From: Ruminococcaceae bacterium UBA1425
GTDB lineage: Bacteria; Bacillota; Clostridia; Oscillospirales; Acutalibacteraceae
Assembly (NCBI GenBank): GCA_002329365.1
Contig: DCUB01000011.1
Span: 20,618 to 54,062 of the forward strand
Direction: 5' to 3'
DNA: 33,445 nt
This document shows positions 1 through 8,100 of this stretch, piece after piece. A model generated the notes under the pieces. It was given only the letters and a program-made list of their open reading frames with translations, had not been told where the DNA came from and did not search any database. Positions within the stretch are counted from its first letter, which is position 1. Every line of letters begins with the position of its first letter. The position numbers and the translations under genes were made by a program.

Positions 1-4
1 TCTT

Positions 5-72
5 AAGATCCATCGGCGCGCCGCGCCTCAGGATGACAGTGAGTTGTCATTCTGAGCGAAGCGAAGAATCTT
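5..72. repeat. Dispersed intergenic repeat, copy 1
   Basis: This element runs from AAGATCC through a GCGCCTCAGGATGACA segment to GAGCGAAGCGAAGAATCTT. A second copy lies at 20085-20160 in the opposite orientation and differs at a few bases and in the spacer between the two halves. The two halves (GATGACA and TGTCATTC) are themselves partly complementary, so each copy can fold into a hairpin. Similar segments are, from memory, widespread between genes in many bacteria. Short reading frames across it give spurious peptides such as HSERSEES. Confidence 0.75.
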
Positions 73-84
73 GTTTTAATGTGA

Positions 85-140
85 AAAAAATCAAAAGGGC
101 TGTAACGTTGCGCCGAATCTGCGGCGCCATGTTACAGCCC
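85..140 (-). terminator. Rho-independent terminator of the acetyltransferase gene
   Basis: A perfect ten-base stem (GGGCTGTAAC at 97-106, GTTACAGCCC at 131-140) encloses a second small GC-rich stem. On the minus strand it is followed by a T-rich run (TTTTGATTTTTTT). It lies just downstream of the minus-strand gene ending at 158. Confidence 0.8.
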
Positions 141-157
141 CTTGAAAAATGCAAATA

Positions 158-1324
158 TCAGAACCCGTCGTTAAAGAAAGTATCGACAGCGGGGAACGCT
201 CTTAAGAAGTCGTTATTCCCGTTAAAAACCTTTACTCCGTTCATATATCCCAATGCTTCGAAGCCTCCGCTGACGCCGGAAATAAGGAGCCTTGCGGCAG
301 CCGCGGCGCTAAGCGAGATATCTGCGTTTCCGCCGCTTCGTTTCGTTACCTTTGCCGTGCCTTTCTCGTACTCAATGTCATAAATGCCGGCGTTAGGCTT
401 GTGGCTGTCCTCGATAAGCAGCGAAAAACTGCCGTGCTCCTCGGGATAAAGCTTTGTGTCAAGCACCTTGCCGACATTGTATATGCGTACGGCGCCCATG
501 TTTCCGAGATGGCGTTCAAGATGCGCTGTTTCGGGCAGCATTTCAAACACCGGCGAATTTATGGGCAGCTTGCCGAAGTTTATATATTCCTGATTTCCGT
601 CATAACAGCGAAGAAAGCCGAGAATGCCGCAAAGCGATTCGCGGTCCTGAAATCCGATTTCGTTTACCTGAACGGTTTTTTCGTCTCTGTTCACGGAGTA
701 TGTCGCGTACGAGCGGTATTCGCCTTCCGCGTTTTTCCACATATATGTATAGACGGCTGTTTTATACGGCTCGGTGCTGAAATATTTACCTGTTTCGCGT
801 CGGAAGCAGAGGTTTGTTTTCAACGCGATATTGTTGTAAAGGGCAAGCATGTCGTCAAGCTTATCCTGCTCCAGCAAATCGACGCTGCAGTTGCGCTCGA
901 TGTGGCTAAGGCAGCGGAAGGGCACCTTCGCGCTTGCGTAAAGGGCTACGTTTTCATATCCGAAAAGCCTGTAATACTCCGTAGAGAACGGATAAAGAAT
1001 GCCTATATCCCAGCCCCTTTCGGACGATAAACGTTCCACCTCCGAAAATATCCTGCGGACACCCCCCATGCGGCGGTATTCGGGCTTTGTGGCAACTCCG
1101 CCGATGCCGACACAGCCGAGCATACCGCGTCCGAAGTAATTTTTGAAGTCAAGGCATTCGGCTAACGCCATCAGGGTTTTGTTGTCATCTGAAAAAGCGC
1201 CGAGAACGCACGCGTCGTCGGGAAGCTTGTTGTCGATTTCCGGGTCAACCTTCCATATAAACGCGGAAGACGACACCTTGTTATACTCGCCGACGTCGTT
1301 TTCGTTTAAACATCTGATAATCAT
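158..1324 (-). CDS. Eis-type GNAT N-acetyltransferase
   Basis: The 388-residue product has the layout of the Eis family: an N-terminal GNAT acetyltransferase domain followed by a second GNAT-like lobe and a C-terminal sterol-carrier-like domain. The acetyl-CoA motif is visible as GGVATKPEYRRMGGVRR at about residues 74-90. The C-terminal part ends with a stretch on GNNDFLRAFPAVDTFF. Family members acetylate amines on small molecules or peptides in the cytoplasm; some acetylate aminoglycosides, but the substrate here cannot be read from sequence. The ATG start is preceded by GGAGG at good spacing. The gene appears to be transcribed alone and ends in a strong terminator. Confidence 0.85.
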   Translation of the reverse strand: MIIRCLNENDVGEYNKVSSSAFIWKVDPEIDNKLPDDACVLGAFSDDNKTLMALAECLDFKNYFGRGMLGCVGIGGVATKPEYRRMGGVRRIFSEVERLSSERGWDIGILYPFSTEYYRLFGYENVALYASAKVPFRCLSHIERNCSVDLLEQDKLDDMLALYNNIALKTNLCFRRETGKYFSTEPYKTAVYTYMWKNAEGEYRSYATYSVNRDEKTVQVNEIGFQDRESLCGILGFLRCYDGNQEYINFGKLPINSPVFEMLPETAHLERHLGNMGAVRIYNVGKVLDTKLYPEEHGSFSLLIEDSHKPNAGIYDIEYEKGTAKVTKRSGGNADISLSAAAAARLLISGVSGGFEALGYMNGVKVFNGNNDFLRAFPAVDTFFNDGF

Positions 1325-1391
1325 TTTATAACCCTCCGCTGTTTGATACGCTTATGATATCATACATCCTTCCGCAATGCAACAACCGGCG

Positions 1392-2153
1392 TTACAGAGG
1401 CTTTATGTATCTTTTGTCGACATAGCCGGTGACGTCGTCGGCAGCTATCAGATACCAATCGGGCATCGAACGCAGTATGATGACATTGTCGTTGTTTTGC
1501 AGCTTTCCGACTACGTTAGCCTGCGTGCTGGGCAGGCTGCGTACGTTCAGGTTCCCCTCCCTGACGGAAACCTCGCCGCGCCAGCGCGGAGAAATATCCC
1601 GAAACTCAATGCCAAAGTATTCCGCTATGCCCTTTGAAATTGCCCGCGCAATCTGATTTATGTTGGCTTTTATCCATGCCGCGTCGGACGGATTATCGTG
1701 GTACGCCGTTTCGACATACACGGCCGGCGCAAAGGTTCCCGTCAGTTCAACAAGTCTGTCGTTCGGCAGGACGGAAATAAGCTCCTTAATCGGATATATC
1801 TCCCGCATTTGCTCCGCGATATAATCCGCGGCTTCCTTGCCCTCTCCGCTGGCGGGAAAATGAAACACGTCTGGACCCTGAAGTATGCCCGAAAATTCGG
1901 GAGGCGAAGCGTTTGAATGGATTGCGACGTGCAGGTCCGGCCTGTAATTGTTTGAGTCATCAACTATCTGGCGGATATTCATGTCCTTCGTATTACGGCG
2001 GAACTGTATGTTGTTTGATTCAAGGTACGGAACCATAGCGTCCGCGATAAGGTTCATGTAGTATTCCTCTGTGTTTGCCGCATTTTCCTGCGGACTTGTC
2101 GAATAAAACGTATTGTATTCCTGCGTTGACGGCGAAAGGTATATTTTTGGCAT
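1392..2153 (-). CDS. N-acetylmuramoyl-L-alanine amidase with C-terminal SH3-like domain
   Basis: The 253-residue protein begins with an Amidase_3-type catalytic domain (about residues 1-185). The zinc-ligand regions are recognisable as LHVAIHSNA and VYVETAYHDNP. A short bacterial SH3 domain follows (about residues 190-253, with LNVRSLPSTQANVVGKL and VTGYVDKRYIKPL). It would cut the bond between muramic acid and L-alanine in peptidoglycan. No signal peptide is visible. The start is set at the ATG encoding MPKIYL because TATACGGAGG lies just upstream; a longer frame to 2204 has no ribosome site. Similar amidases also occur as phage lysins or sporulation enzymes, but nothing nearby points to a prophage. 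Confidence 0.85.
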   Translation of the reverse strand: MPKIYLSPSTQEYNTFYSTSPQENAANTEEYYMNLIADAMVPYLESNNIQFRRNTKDMNIRQIVDDSNNYRPDLHVAIHSNASPPEFSGILQGPDVFHFPASGEGKEAADYIAEQMREIYPIKELISVLPNDRLVELTGTFAPAVYVETAYHDNPSDAAWIKANINQIARAISKGIAEYFGIEFRDISPRWRGEVSVREGNLNVRSLPSTQANVVGKLQNNDNVIILRSMPDWYLIAADDVTGYVDKRYIKPL

Positions 2154-2261
2154 AGAATAACCTCCGTATATATAAAACATTTCGCAACCGGCTGACATCT
2201 GCATTATATACTATTCATTTTTTTGTCAGCCGTACCTGCATTTTTATATTCTGACAGAGTA

Positions 2262-2290
2262 TTTACAATTAAATACGGTTATTGTATAAT
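2262..2290 (+). promoter_or_regulatory. Sigma-A type promoter for the lipoprotein gene
   Basis: TTTACA at 2262-2267 and a perfect TATAAT at 2285-2290 are separated by 17 bases. The start codon lies about 30 bases downstream. Confidence 0.75.
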
Positions 2291-2319
2291 TAAACAAACA
2301 TCTTTACGGAGGGTTGCTT

Positions 2320-3045
2320 ATGTTAAAAAGAACTGCTGTTTCATTAATGCTTGTTTTTGTTTTGGTATTCTCTTTTTCCGCCTGCGGCGATAATGCGGAG
2401 GACACCGAAACCGAGAGCGTTTCGGAATTGAGCCTTGTTTACGAGGACGGTACATACGGGCTTGCAGACGAAGGTATCGACTTTTCTTACGACCGTGAAT
2501 ACCTTGAAAAAAATCTGCCGGAAGAATACTATGCGTCATATTCAGTCACATCGGGTAACCGCGGAAATCTTACGAAGTCCGAAATAACGGCGGCAAGGTC
2601 AGACGGGAAGATTTATTTCTCAGTAGACGGAGACGAAACTGTGTTTGTGCCTGCCGACGGAGGGTATCTGTGCTACACAAGGAGTAAGGGCGACGACAGC
2701 TTCACATGCGTAAACCGTGGCTTTCTCATGGACGAAAACACGGTATCTGCTTATCTCACAATTTACACAAACCTGTTCGGCTATTATTATGATTTCAACG
2801 AATCGGGAAGCCTGAAGTCAAGCGGCACCGAAACGGTAGCGGGAAGAAGCTGCCGTAAATATGTGTACGACCCGTCAACCTTAGGTCTGCTTAAAGAATA
2901 CAAAATCGAGTTCTGTATCGACAAGGAAACGGGAATCTGCCTTAGCACCAAATACGAGGTCTCCGACAATTCGGACGAGTATACATACGATTTTGTCTGC
3001 ACGCAGTTTAATACGAAAAACATACCAATCCCTGAATATGAGTAG
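2320..3045 (+). CDS. Putative lipoprotein of unknown function
   Basis: The 241-residue product opens with a lipoprotein signal peptide: MLKRT, a hydrophobic run, then the lipobox FSAC with the modified cysteine at residue 22. An acidic linker (EDTETESVSE) follows. The mature part has no motif I can name. The segments GTETVAGRSCRKYVYD and IEFCIDKETGICLST resemble the strand-rich core of LolA-like or other extracytoplasmic lipid-binding lipoproteins, but this is only a resemblance. The ATG at 2320 was chosen because GGAGG lies seven bases upstream; an in-frame TTG at 2314 falls next to the ribosome site. It has its own promoter. Confidence 0.75.
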   Translation: MLKRTAVSLMLVFVLVFSFSACGDNAEDTETESVSELSLVYEDGTYGLADEGIDFSYDREYLEKNLPEEYYASYSVTSGNRGNLTKSEITAARSDGKIYFSVDGDETVFVPADGGYLCYTRSKGDDSFTCVNRGFLMDENTVSAYLTIYTNLFGYYYDFNESGSLKSSGTETVAGRSCRKYVYDPSTLGLLKEYKIEFCIDKETGICLSTKYEVSDNSDEYTYDFVCTQFNTKNIPIPEYE

Positions 3046-3107
3046 TTTTTTCAGGAAGTGCTTTTGAAACGGTTCGGAATATTAAGCAATTCTTAAGGTT
3101 TTAAACC

Positions 3108-3137
3108 TTGACATAAACATATTAATTATGTTAACGT
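3108..3137 (+). promoter_or_regulatory. Probable promoter for the Cys-repeat lipoprotein
   Basis: A perfect TTGACA lies at 3108-3113. The best -10 is a weak TAACGT at 3132-3137 (18-base spacer). A small palindrome, TTAACGTTAA, overlaps the -10 and could be an operator. Confidence 0.45.
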
Positions 3138-3168
3138 TAATGTAGTTTATTGCGTTTCGGAGGTCAAC

Positions 3169-3885
3169 ATGAAAAGAATAACTGCGTTCCTGCTTTCGGC
3201 GGTTCTTTTGCTTACTTTAGCCGCATGCGGCGATGCCGAAGACACGGATTCAACAACAGAAACCGAAATATATACAGAAGTAACCGACTGGTCGGAAACG
3301 ACCGAAATCTCCGAAACGGAGACGGAGACGGAAACCGAGGTCGCTGTCCCCGTTGGTTATAACTGCAGTGTATCGGGGCATATCTGGAAGGCGGCAACCT
3401 GCACGTATCCCAGGAGATGTTCCGTCTGCGGGGCAAAAAGCGGCTCCGCGCTCGGGCATAGTTACTCGGCGGCAACATGCGCAAAAAAAGCGACATGCAC
3501 ACGCTGCGGAGCTACAAAAGGCGAGGCTTTGGGTCATAAATGGATTGAGGCAACCTGCGGAAAGGCAAAGACCTGCAGCGTCTGCGGAGCCACAGAAGGC
3601 AGGGTTATGAAGCATAACTTTGCTCCCGCCACCTGCGTTAAGCCGGAAACGTGCAGAATCTGCGGAGTAACACAGGGTGTGCCTCTCGGTCATGAATACG
3701 TCAACGGCGTATGTATCCGCTGCAACCCGACAACTACCTCAACCACATCCCCGACAACGTCAACAACTACTACGACAACCACCACTACTACTACCACAAC
3801 AACAACTACCACCACCACAACAACAACCCCTGCCTCGTCAACTCCCACCACACATCCTGACGAGGGCGAGTTGCAGCCCGAGTAA
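3169..3885 (+). CDS. Lipoprotein with tandem Cys/His repeats and poly-threonine tail
   Basis: The 238-residue product has a lipoprotein signal (LTLAAC, cysteine 20) and an acidic Glu/Thr linker (residues 24-58). Four repeats plus a partial fifth then fill residues 70-185. Each unit of about 27 residues follows the plan GH, aromatic, ATC, six to seven residues, C-x2-CG, AT-x-G-x3-LGH. The paired cysteines and histidine suggest small metal-binding knuckles, not demonstrated. Residues 187-222 are almost pure threonine, then a Ser/Pro/Thr segment and an acidic end. A Thr tail of this kind is typical of a glycosylated or extended surface spacer. Start chosen at the ATG after CGGAGG. Confidence 0.75.
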   Translation: MKRITAFLLSAVLLLTLAACGDAEDTDSTTETEIYTEVTDWSETTEISETETETETEVAVPVGYNCSVSGHIWKAATCTYPRRCSVCGAKSGSALGHSYSAATCAKKATCTRCGATKGEALGHKWIEATCGKAKTCSVCGATEGRVMKHNFAPATCVKPETCRICGVTQGVPLGHEYVNGVCIRCNPTTTSTTSPTTSTTTTTTTTTTTTTTTTTTTTTTPASSTPTTHPDEGELQPE

Positions 3886-3954
3886 GAATATTACCCGAAA
3901 TATCGAATGTGCCCGAAACTTTGCTGTTCTGATTCTTACATGTTAATAAATATG

Positions 3955-3990
3955 AACTGCCCCGCAATCAGCCATGCGGGGCAGTTTTTT
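3955..3990 (+). terminator. Rho-independent terminator after the Cys-repeat lipoprotein
   Basis: An eleven-base perfect stem (AACTGCCCCGC at 3955-3965, GCGGGGCAGTT at 3976-3986) is followed by a T run to 3990. It separates this gene from the convergent amidohydrolase gene. Confidence 0.85.
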
Positions 3991-4057
3991 ATGCGGACAA
4001 ATAAATCCGAATAAGCAGGGAAGGGTTTTGACCGTTCCGTCAAACCGGATACAGGTT

Positions 4058-5620
4058 TTAATTTTTCGGCTTAAACAGCGCCTTAAACAAAAGGGCAGCC
4101 GTGCCGGATATCGGCTTTATGTAGCGTTTTCCGTCAAAGTAAATGTCCTGCACCTTCAGCTCGCAAAGCCTCTCCGTCGGCATTTCAAGCGGGTTTTTGT
4201 CAAGTACGACAAAATTAGCGCGCAGTCCTTCACGCAACGTGCCCATCTCGTTTTCGTCAAACGAGGTGTATGCCGCCCATGACGTATGTATACGCAAAGC
4301 GTCAAGAATACCGACGCTCTGTGAGGGGTCGGGGTGGTTGCAGGAATAGTGAATGCTTTTTATAGGGTCTGGTATAGTGCAGGGGGCGTCGGAGCCGCCA
4401 GAAATCTTTATTCCCTTTTCTATCCAGCTTTTAAGCGGCATGACGGCATACGAACGCTCCTTGCCGAGGATATTGTCAAGATACTCCTGAGGCTCGTGCT
4501 CCCAGTAAAGGAATGCCGGCTGAGTGGCAATGAGAATGCCCATGTCCGCGGCTCTGCGCTGCATTTCCTCGTCCATAAGGTTTGCGTGAATAATTATATG
4601 CCTGTGGTCCTTGCGCGGATAGTCCTTTAACGCCGCCTCATAGGCGTTGAGTGCCTGAAGCACAGCCGCGTCGCCTATCGCGTGCATGCTTATCTGCAGG
4701 CCGGCGCGGTTTGCCCTGATGCAGAAGCTGTTGACCTCCTCCTGTGTGTGGGTGAGAAATCCTCTGTTTTCAGGATTGTTGCTGTACGGCCTGAGAAGCG
4801 CCGCGTCCTCGGAGCCGAAACAGCCGTCGAGCGCCAGACGGAAGCAGCCGCCGATTCGCGGAAGCTTCCTTTTCAGAACCTTGTCGACGTCCATAGTCTG
4901 GAAAAACAGCCTGAACGACTGCGGAAGAGCCTTTGCGGTTATCAGCATTGTTGTAACGTCTATGTCGTTTTTGTAGCCTACGCCCTCGACGTTGTGAACA
5001 AGACCGATACCGCGCCGCGCCATCATATCCGACGCGTCTATGAGGTTTTTTAGTATTTTTATCGGCGAAACCTTTAGGGTTATAAAGTTTACGCCGAGAT
5101 AAAAAGCGTTCTGGTACATCCAGCCCGTTTTGCTGTCAAAGCCGGGGTCTGACGTAACCTCGGGCGGAAGCTGCTTAATCAGCGCCGTATTGGCGACACC
5201 GGCGTGGCCGTCGTATTTTACGATAAGCACGGGCATGGAGGACATTTTGTCAAGGTCGTCCTTTTCGGGCAGCCTGCGCTCGGCAACGGTATGAGCGCAG
5301 CAGCCGAAAGCCGGAATGAATTTTTCCTTTGGGTTTTCGCGCTCGTACTTTCTGAACATACATGCCATGTCGTTAAAATCCGCCGCGTCGCGCACGTCGA
5401 GGGTTGACCTGAAAAGGGCGAAGGACTCAAAGTGAATGTGCGTATCTGCAAACGACGGAAGAACGCACCTGCCGCCGAGGTCAACCTGATTTGCTGCTGA
5501 GCACTTCTCCGGCACGCTGTCGCCGCAATAGACAATTCTGCCGCTGTCCTCGACCATGACGGAAAAAACCTTGTTGTTGTCCTCGCAGGATATGAAAACC
5601 GCGTTTTTGAAAACAGTCAT
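4058..5620 (-). CDS. YtcJ-type amidohydrolase family protein
   Basis: The 520-residue product matches the amidohydrolase-3 (YtcJ-like) group. Its N-terminal beta-sandwich part leads into the metal-binding motif DTHIHFE near residue 60. Later come LVHNVEG, SMHAIGDAAVL, HIIIHANLM and GGSDAPC, which supply the expected histidine and aspartate ligands of the TIM-barrel metal centre. A C-terminal sandwich segment (ANFVVLDKNPLE) closes the domain. These enzymes hydrolyse C-N bonds in the cytoplasm; the substrate is unknown. The ATG start has GGAGG upstream and a TATAAT-type promoter at 5652-5680 on the minus strand. It stands alone in transcription. Confidence 0.85.
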   Translation of the reverse strand: MTVFKNAVFISCEDNNKVFSVMVEDSGRIVYCGDSVPEKCSAANQVDLGGRCVLPSFADTHIHFESFALFRSTLDVRDAADFNDMACMFRKYERENPKEKFIPAFGCCAHTVAERRLPEKDDLDKMSSMPVLIVKYDGHAGVANTALIKQLPPEVTSDPGFDSKTGWMYQNAFYLGVNFITLKVSPIKILKNLIDASDMMARRGIGLVHNVEGVGYKNDIDVTTMLITAKALPQSFRLFFQTMDVDKVLKRKLPRIGGCFRLALDGCFGSEDAALLRPYSNNPENRGFLTHTQEEVNSFCIRANRAGLQISMHAIGDAAVLQALNAYEAALKDYPRKDHRHIIIHANLMDEEMQRRAADMGILIATQPAFLYWEHEPQEYLDNILGKERSYAVMPLKSWIEKGIKISGGSDAPCTIPDPIKSIHYSCNHPDPSQSVGILDALRIHTSWAAYTSFDENEMGTLREGLRANFVVLDKNPLEMPTERLCELKVQDIYFDGKRYIKPISGTAALLFKALFKPKN

Positions 5621-5651
5621 ACAAAAGACCTCCGTTCAGGTTTATATACGC

Positions 5652-5680
5652 ATTATACCACATTTATGTACTGTTGTACA
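5652..5680 (-). promoter_or_regulatory. Probable promoter of the amidohydrolase gene
   Basis: Read on the minus strand, a perfect TATAAT (5652-5657) lies 17 bases from TGTACA (5675-5680), which matches four of six -35 bases. The start codon is about 30 bases downstream. Confidence 0.55.
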
Positions 5681-5696
5681 GAAACATAAAACTTTT

Positions 5697-5748
5697 CACA
5701 CACACGAAAAAGACACCGGCGAACCGGTGCCTTTTTCGTGTGTGTGTG
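5697..5748. terminator. Long symmetric hairpin, likely bidirectional terminator
   Basis: A stem of about 23 pairs closes on a four-base loop (CGAA). The core ACACCGG/CCGGTG is GC-rich and flanked by AAAAA on one side and TTTTT on the other, then CA/TG repeats. It therefore reads as a terminator in both directions. It sits just upstream of the amidohydrolase promoter and would insulate it from the TetR side. Confidence 0.7.
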
Positions 5749-5750
5749 GC

Positions 5751-5795
5751 TTCGCCGCCTTGAACAGCATAAGGCGGCGAAAATTATCTTTTTGC
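5751..5795 (+). terminator. Second hairpin in the TetR-amidohydrolase gap
   Basis: A perfect eleven-base stem (TTCGCCGCCTT at 5751-5761, AAGGCGGCGAA at 5771-5781) has a nine-base loop and is followed on the plus strand by a short T run (CTTTTT). No plus-strand gene precedes it, so its role is unclear. Confidence 0.45.
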
Positions 5796-5854
5796 ATTAA
5801 GGAGTCTTTATAAAGATAATAAAGCAAATAGGACTCCAATAAAATAGACAAAAT

Positions 5855-5887
5855 GCCTGAAGTGTATAAAAATCATACACTTCAGGC
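5855..5887 (-). terminator. Terminator of the MATE-TetR operon
   Basis: A perfect thirteen-base stem (GCCTGAAGTGTAT at 5855-5867, ATACACTTCAGGC at 5875-5887) lies just downstream of the minus-strand TetR gene. It is followed on that strand by a T-rich stretch. Confidence 0.7.
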
Positions 5888-5918
5888 GTATTGTATAGTA
5901 ATATGATACCATAACAGT

Positions 5919-6482
5919 TTATACTGTTTTTCCTTCAAGACTTTTTAGACGGTGTTTGGTACTCTCCTCAAAAAGTGTAACGGACTGTTCCACAAGATAC
6001 ACGGGGTCTTCGGTCATTCCCGTTTTTACCCAGTCAAGCAGAAGTCCCGTAAAGGAATACTTGTAAAACCGGGCGATGAATGTTATGTTTTCATAGGATA
6101 CAGACATGCCTTCAGCGTGGTCGATTATAATGTCCAGCAAATATTTGTAAAAAATATCTCCTATGTATTCCTCAAGCGTTTTGCGGCTGATTGAACGGTA
6201 AAGGTTTGTTATAAGCGCTTTGTTTTCGCGCAGACTCTCAAGAATGCTTATATACCCCTTTTTGCATGACTCAGTGTCGCTGTTATCTCCCAGAGCCTCG
6301 ACTGTCGCGTTGTTCACAATCCATTCGACGAGGTCATATATATCCTTAAAATGATAATAAAACGTCTGACGGTTTACATCGCAGTCGTCGGCTATGTCTT
6401 TGACGGTGATTTTGTCGAGCGTTGTTCTTGACAGCATTTTTTTAAGGGATTCAGCCATTGCAGCCTTTGTGTGCTGAGACAT
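5919..6482 (-). CDS. TetR-family transcriptional regulator
   Basis: The 187-residue product begins with a TetR helix-turn-helix: LDKITVKDIADDCDVN followed by RQTFYYHFKDIYDLVEW at about residues 22-54. The C-terminal helical ligand domain contains FYKYSFTGLLLDWVKTGM and resembles the DhaS-like subgroup. It would bind DNA as a dimer and release it on binding a small molecule. The gene follows the MATE exporter by 29 bases on the same strand, with GGAGG before its ATG, so the two are likely cotranscribed. The simplest reading is self-controlled expression of the exporter; I did not find a convincing operator palindrome. Confidence 0.85.
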   Translation of the reverse strand: MSQHTKAAMAESLKKMLSRTTLDKITVKDIADDCDVNRQTFYYHFKDIYDLVEWIVNNATVEALGDNSDTESCKKGYISILESLRENKALITNLYRSISRKTLEEYIGDIFYKYLLDIIIDHAEGMSVSYENITFIARFYKYSFTGLLLDWVKTGMTEDPVYLVEQSVTLFEESTKHRLKSLEGKTV

Positions 6483-6511
6483 GATATCGCCTCCGTTTTT
6501 TATAATTCCTG

Positions 6512-7888
6512 CTATGAATGTTCGTTTGACGGTGCAATATAATCACGGTCGTTTTTTATGAGCTTCCTCTTAACGATGAAGAAGCAGAAAAGATGAGCGA
6601 CGTCGGTTACAGCCCACGATATTGGATACGACAGATAAAGTATCTGCAGTGTATGCACAGAAGCGAAAACGGTGTAAATCCATATAACTCTCAGAACGCA
6701 GACGCCGATAATTGACACGACCATAGGCATCGTCGAATGCCCCATAGCGCGTATCTGACCGCAGAGAACCTCCATAAAACCGCACAGAAAATACGTGGTG
6801 CCGAGAATAGAAAGACGAATCATGCCGTGTGATATTACGTCAGGGTCGGTTGAATAGATGCCGAGAAAGGTGTTCCCGAAAAGGTACATAATCCCGCCTG
6901 TGACAGCGCCTATTATGAAGGAGATAAGGCATGAATAACCGCATATTTTGTTGATACGGTAGTATTTTTTTGCGCCGACGTGCTGCCCCGTAAAAGCCAG
7001 TCCGCTTTGGTAAACCGCGTTCATCGACGTATAAATAAAGCCGTCAAGGTTTGCACCGGCCGCGTTGCCCGCCATTGCCGTAGAGCCGAAGGAGTTGATT
7101 CCCGACTGTATTATAACATTGGAAACTGAAAAAATCATGCTTTGTATTCCGGCGGGTATGCCGATTTTTATTATAATAAAAAGCTTGTCTTTGTAAATGC
7201 GTATTTTTTTAATGTAAAGGCGGCAGCCGTTGTTAAGCCTTGTGAGCAAAATAATTACAAGAACGGCGGACAAAAACTGTGAAATCACAGTTGCGAGAGC
7301 TACGCCTGCAACACCCATTTTAAACGCGATTACGAAAAAAAGGTTAAGAACGACATTTACGGCTCCCGATATCGTCAGGATATAGAGCGGGCGCTTTGTG
7401 TCGCCCATCGCCCTTACTACCGCGCCGCAGAAATTAAACACCATTGACGCGGGCATACCCATAAAGTAAATGCGAAGATAAAGTGTCGACAGGTCAATAA
7501 CGTCCGTAGGGGATCCCATCAGTTCAAGCAGCCCGCGGGAAAAAACAATACCGAGTACGGAAACTAAGATTCCTCCTATAACGCTTAACGCTATCGAGGT
7601 ATGTACGGTTTCGTGGGCGTCTTTATTGTTTTTTGCCCCGACGCTTCGTGCAACGGCAACGCTTGTGCCGACGGAAAGCCCTAAAAAGAGGTTAACCGTC
7701 AGGTTGACGAGCGAGCCGGTCGAACCGACGGCGGCAAGCGCCGTGCTCCCCGTAAAACGCCCGACAACAATTACGTCGGCAGCGTTGAACATGAGCTGAA
7801 GAATCCCCGAAAGTATAAGCGGCAGGGATATAAATAGTATCCTTCTGAAAAGCGGTCCGCTGCACAGGTCGTTGTCGTATTTTCTCAC
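6512..7888 (-). CDS. MATE-family efflux transporter
   Basis: The 458-residue membrane protein shows the twelve hydrophobic segments and the repeated two-lobe organisation of MATE exporters. The N-terminal part reads LPLILSGILQLMFNAADVIVVGRF, split here only by its family signature of a first helix leading to an AD-x-x-VGRF-type motif. These proteins export drugs or metabolites using a sodium or proton gradient. The start is a GTG at 7886-7888 with a weak ribosome site; no better in-frame start exists. The promoter at 7925-7952 leaves a leader of about 30 bases. The TetR gene follows in the same transcript. Confidence 0.85.
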   Translation of the reverse strand: MRKYDNDLCSGPLFRRILFISLPLILSGILQLMFNAADVIVVGRFTGSTALAAVGSTGSLVNLTVNLFLGLSVGTSVAVARSVGAKNNKDAHETVHTSIALSVIGGILVSVLGIVFSRGLLELMGSPTDVIDLSTLYLRIYFMGMPASMVFNFCGAVVRAMGDTKRPLYILTISGAVNVVLNLFFVIAFKMGVAGVALATVISQFLSAVLVIILLTRLNNGCRLYIKKIRIYKDKLFIIIKIGIPAGIQSMIFSVSNVIIQSGINSFGSTAMAGNAAGANLDGFIYTSMNAVYQSGLAFTGQHVGAKKYYRINKICGYSCLISFIIGAVTGGIMYLFGNTFLGIYSTDPDVISHGMIRLSILGTTYFLCGFMEVLCGQIRAMGHSTMPMVVSIIGVCVLRVIWIYTVFASVHTLQILYLSYPISWAVTDVAHLFCFFIVKRKLIKNDRDYIAPSNEHS

Positions 7889-7924
7889 ACCGTCGCCGTC
7901 CGTTCACATGACTTATTTACAAAC

Positions 7925-7952
7925 ATTATACCTCTTTTAGCTTCTTTGTCAA
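7925..7952 (-). promoter_or_regulatory. Promoter of the MATE-TetR operon
   Basis: On the minus strand a perfect TTGACA (7947-7952) and a perfect TATAAT (7925-7930) are separated by 16 bases. Confidence 0.8.
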
Positions 7953-8007
7953 ATATGAATGTTAAAAATGCCGAGCGGAAAATAATATAAAATAATATGC
8001 ATTTCTA

Positions 8008-8036
8008 TTGACATTTTTATTTATAAGTCCTATATT
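8008..8036 (+). promoter_or_regulatory. Promoter of the potABCD operon
   Basis: TTGACA at 8008-8013 and TATATT at 8031-8036 have a 17-base spacer. The leader to the potA start is about 60 bases. It is divergent from the MATE promoter roughly 60 bases away. Confidence 0.75.
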
Positions 8037-8100
8037 TGTATTATTATTTTAATATAGGTTAATCTGACCGATAAGAATTGAAAAGGGGGAGCATAGATAA

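Noticed and set aside
33..383. A 116-residue plus-strand frame beginning MTVSCHSERSEES
   Set aside because: It runs through the dispersed repeat, the terminator and the antisense of the acetyltransferase gene; the HSERSEES start is a well-known artefact of that repeat.
401..1030. A 209-residue frame antisense to the acetyltransferase gene
   Set aside because: No ribosome site or recognisable domain; mirrors codon bias of the real gene on the other strand.
3727..3825. The threonine-codon tract as a CRISPR or tandem DNA repeat
   Set aside because: It is an in-frame run of mixed ACN codons in a lipoprotein gene, with no repeat-spacer structure. No CRISPR array was seen anywhere in the window.
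4023..4047. Inverted repeat GGTTTTGAC / GTCAAACC as terminator of the amidohydrolase gene
   Set aside because: It can pair but has no T run on the minus strand, so it is not supported as an intrinsic terminator.
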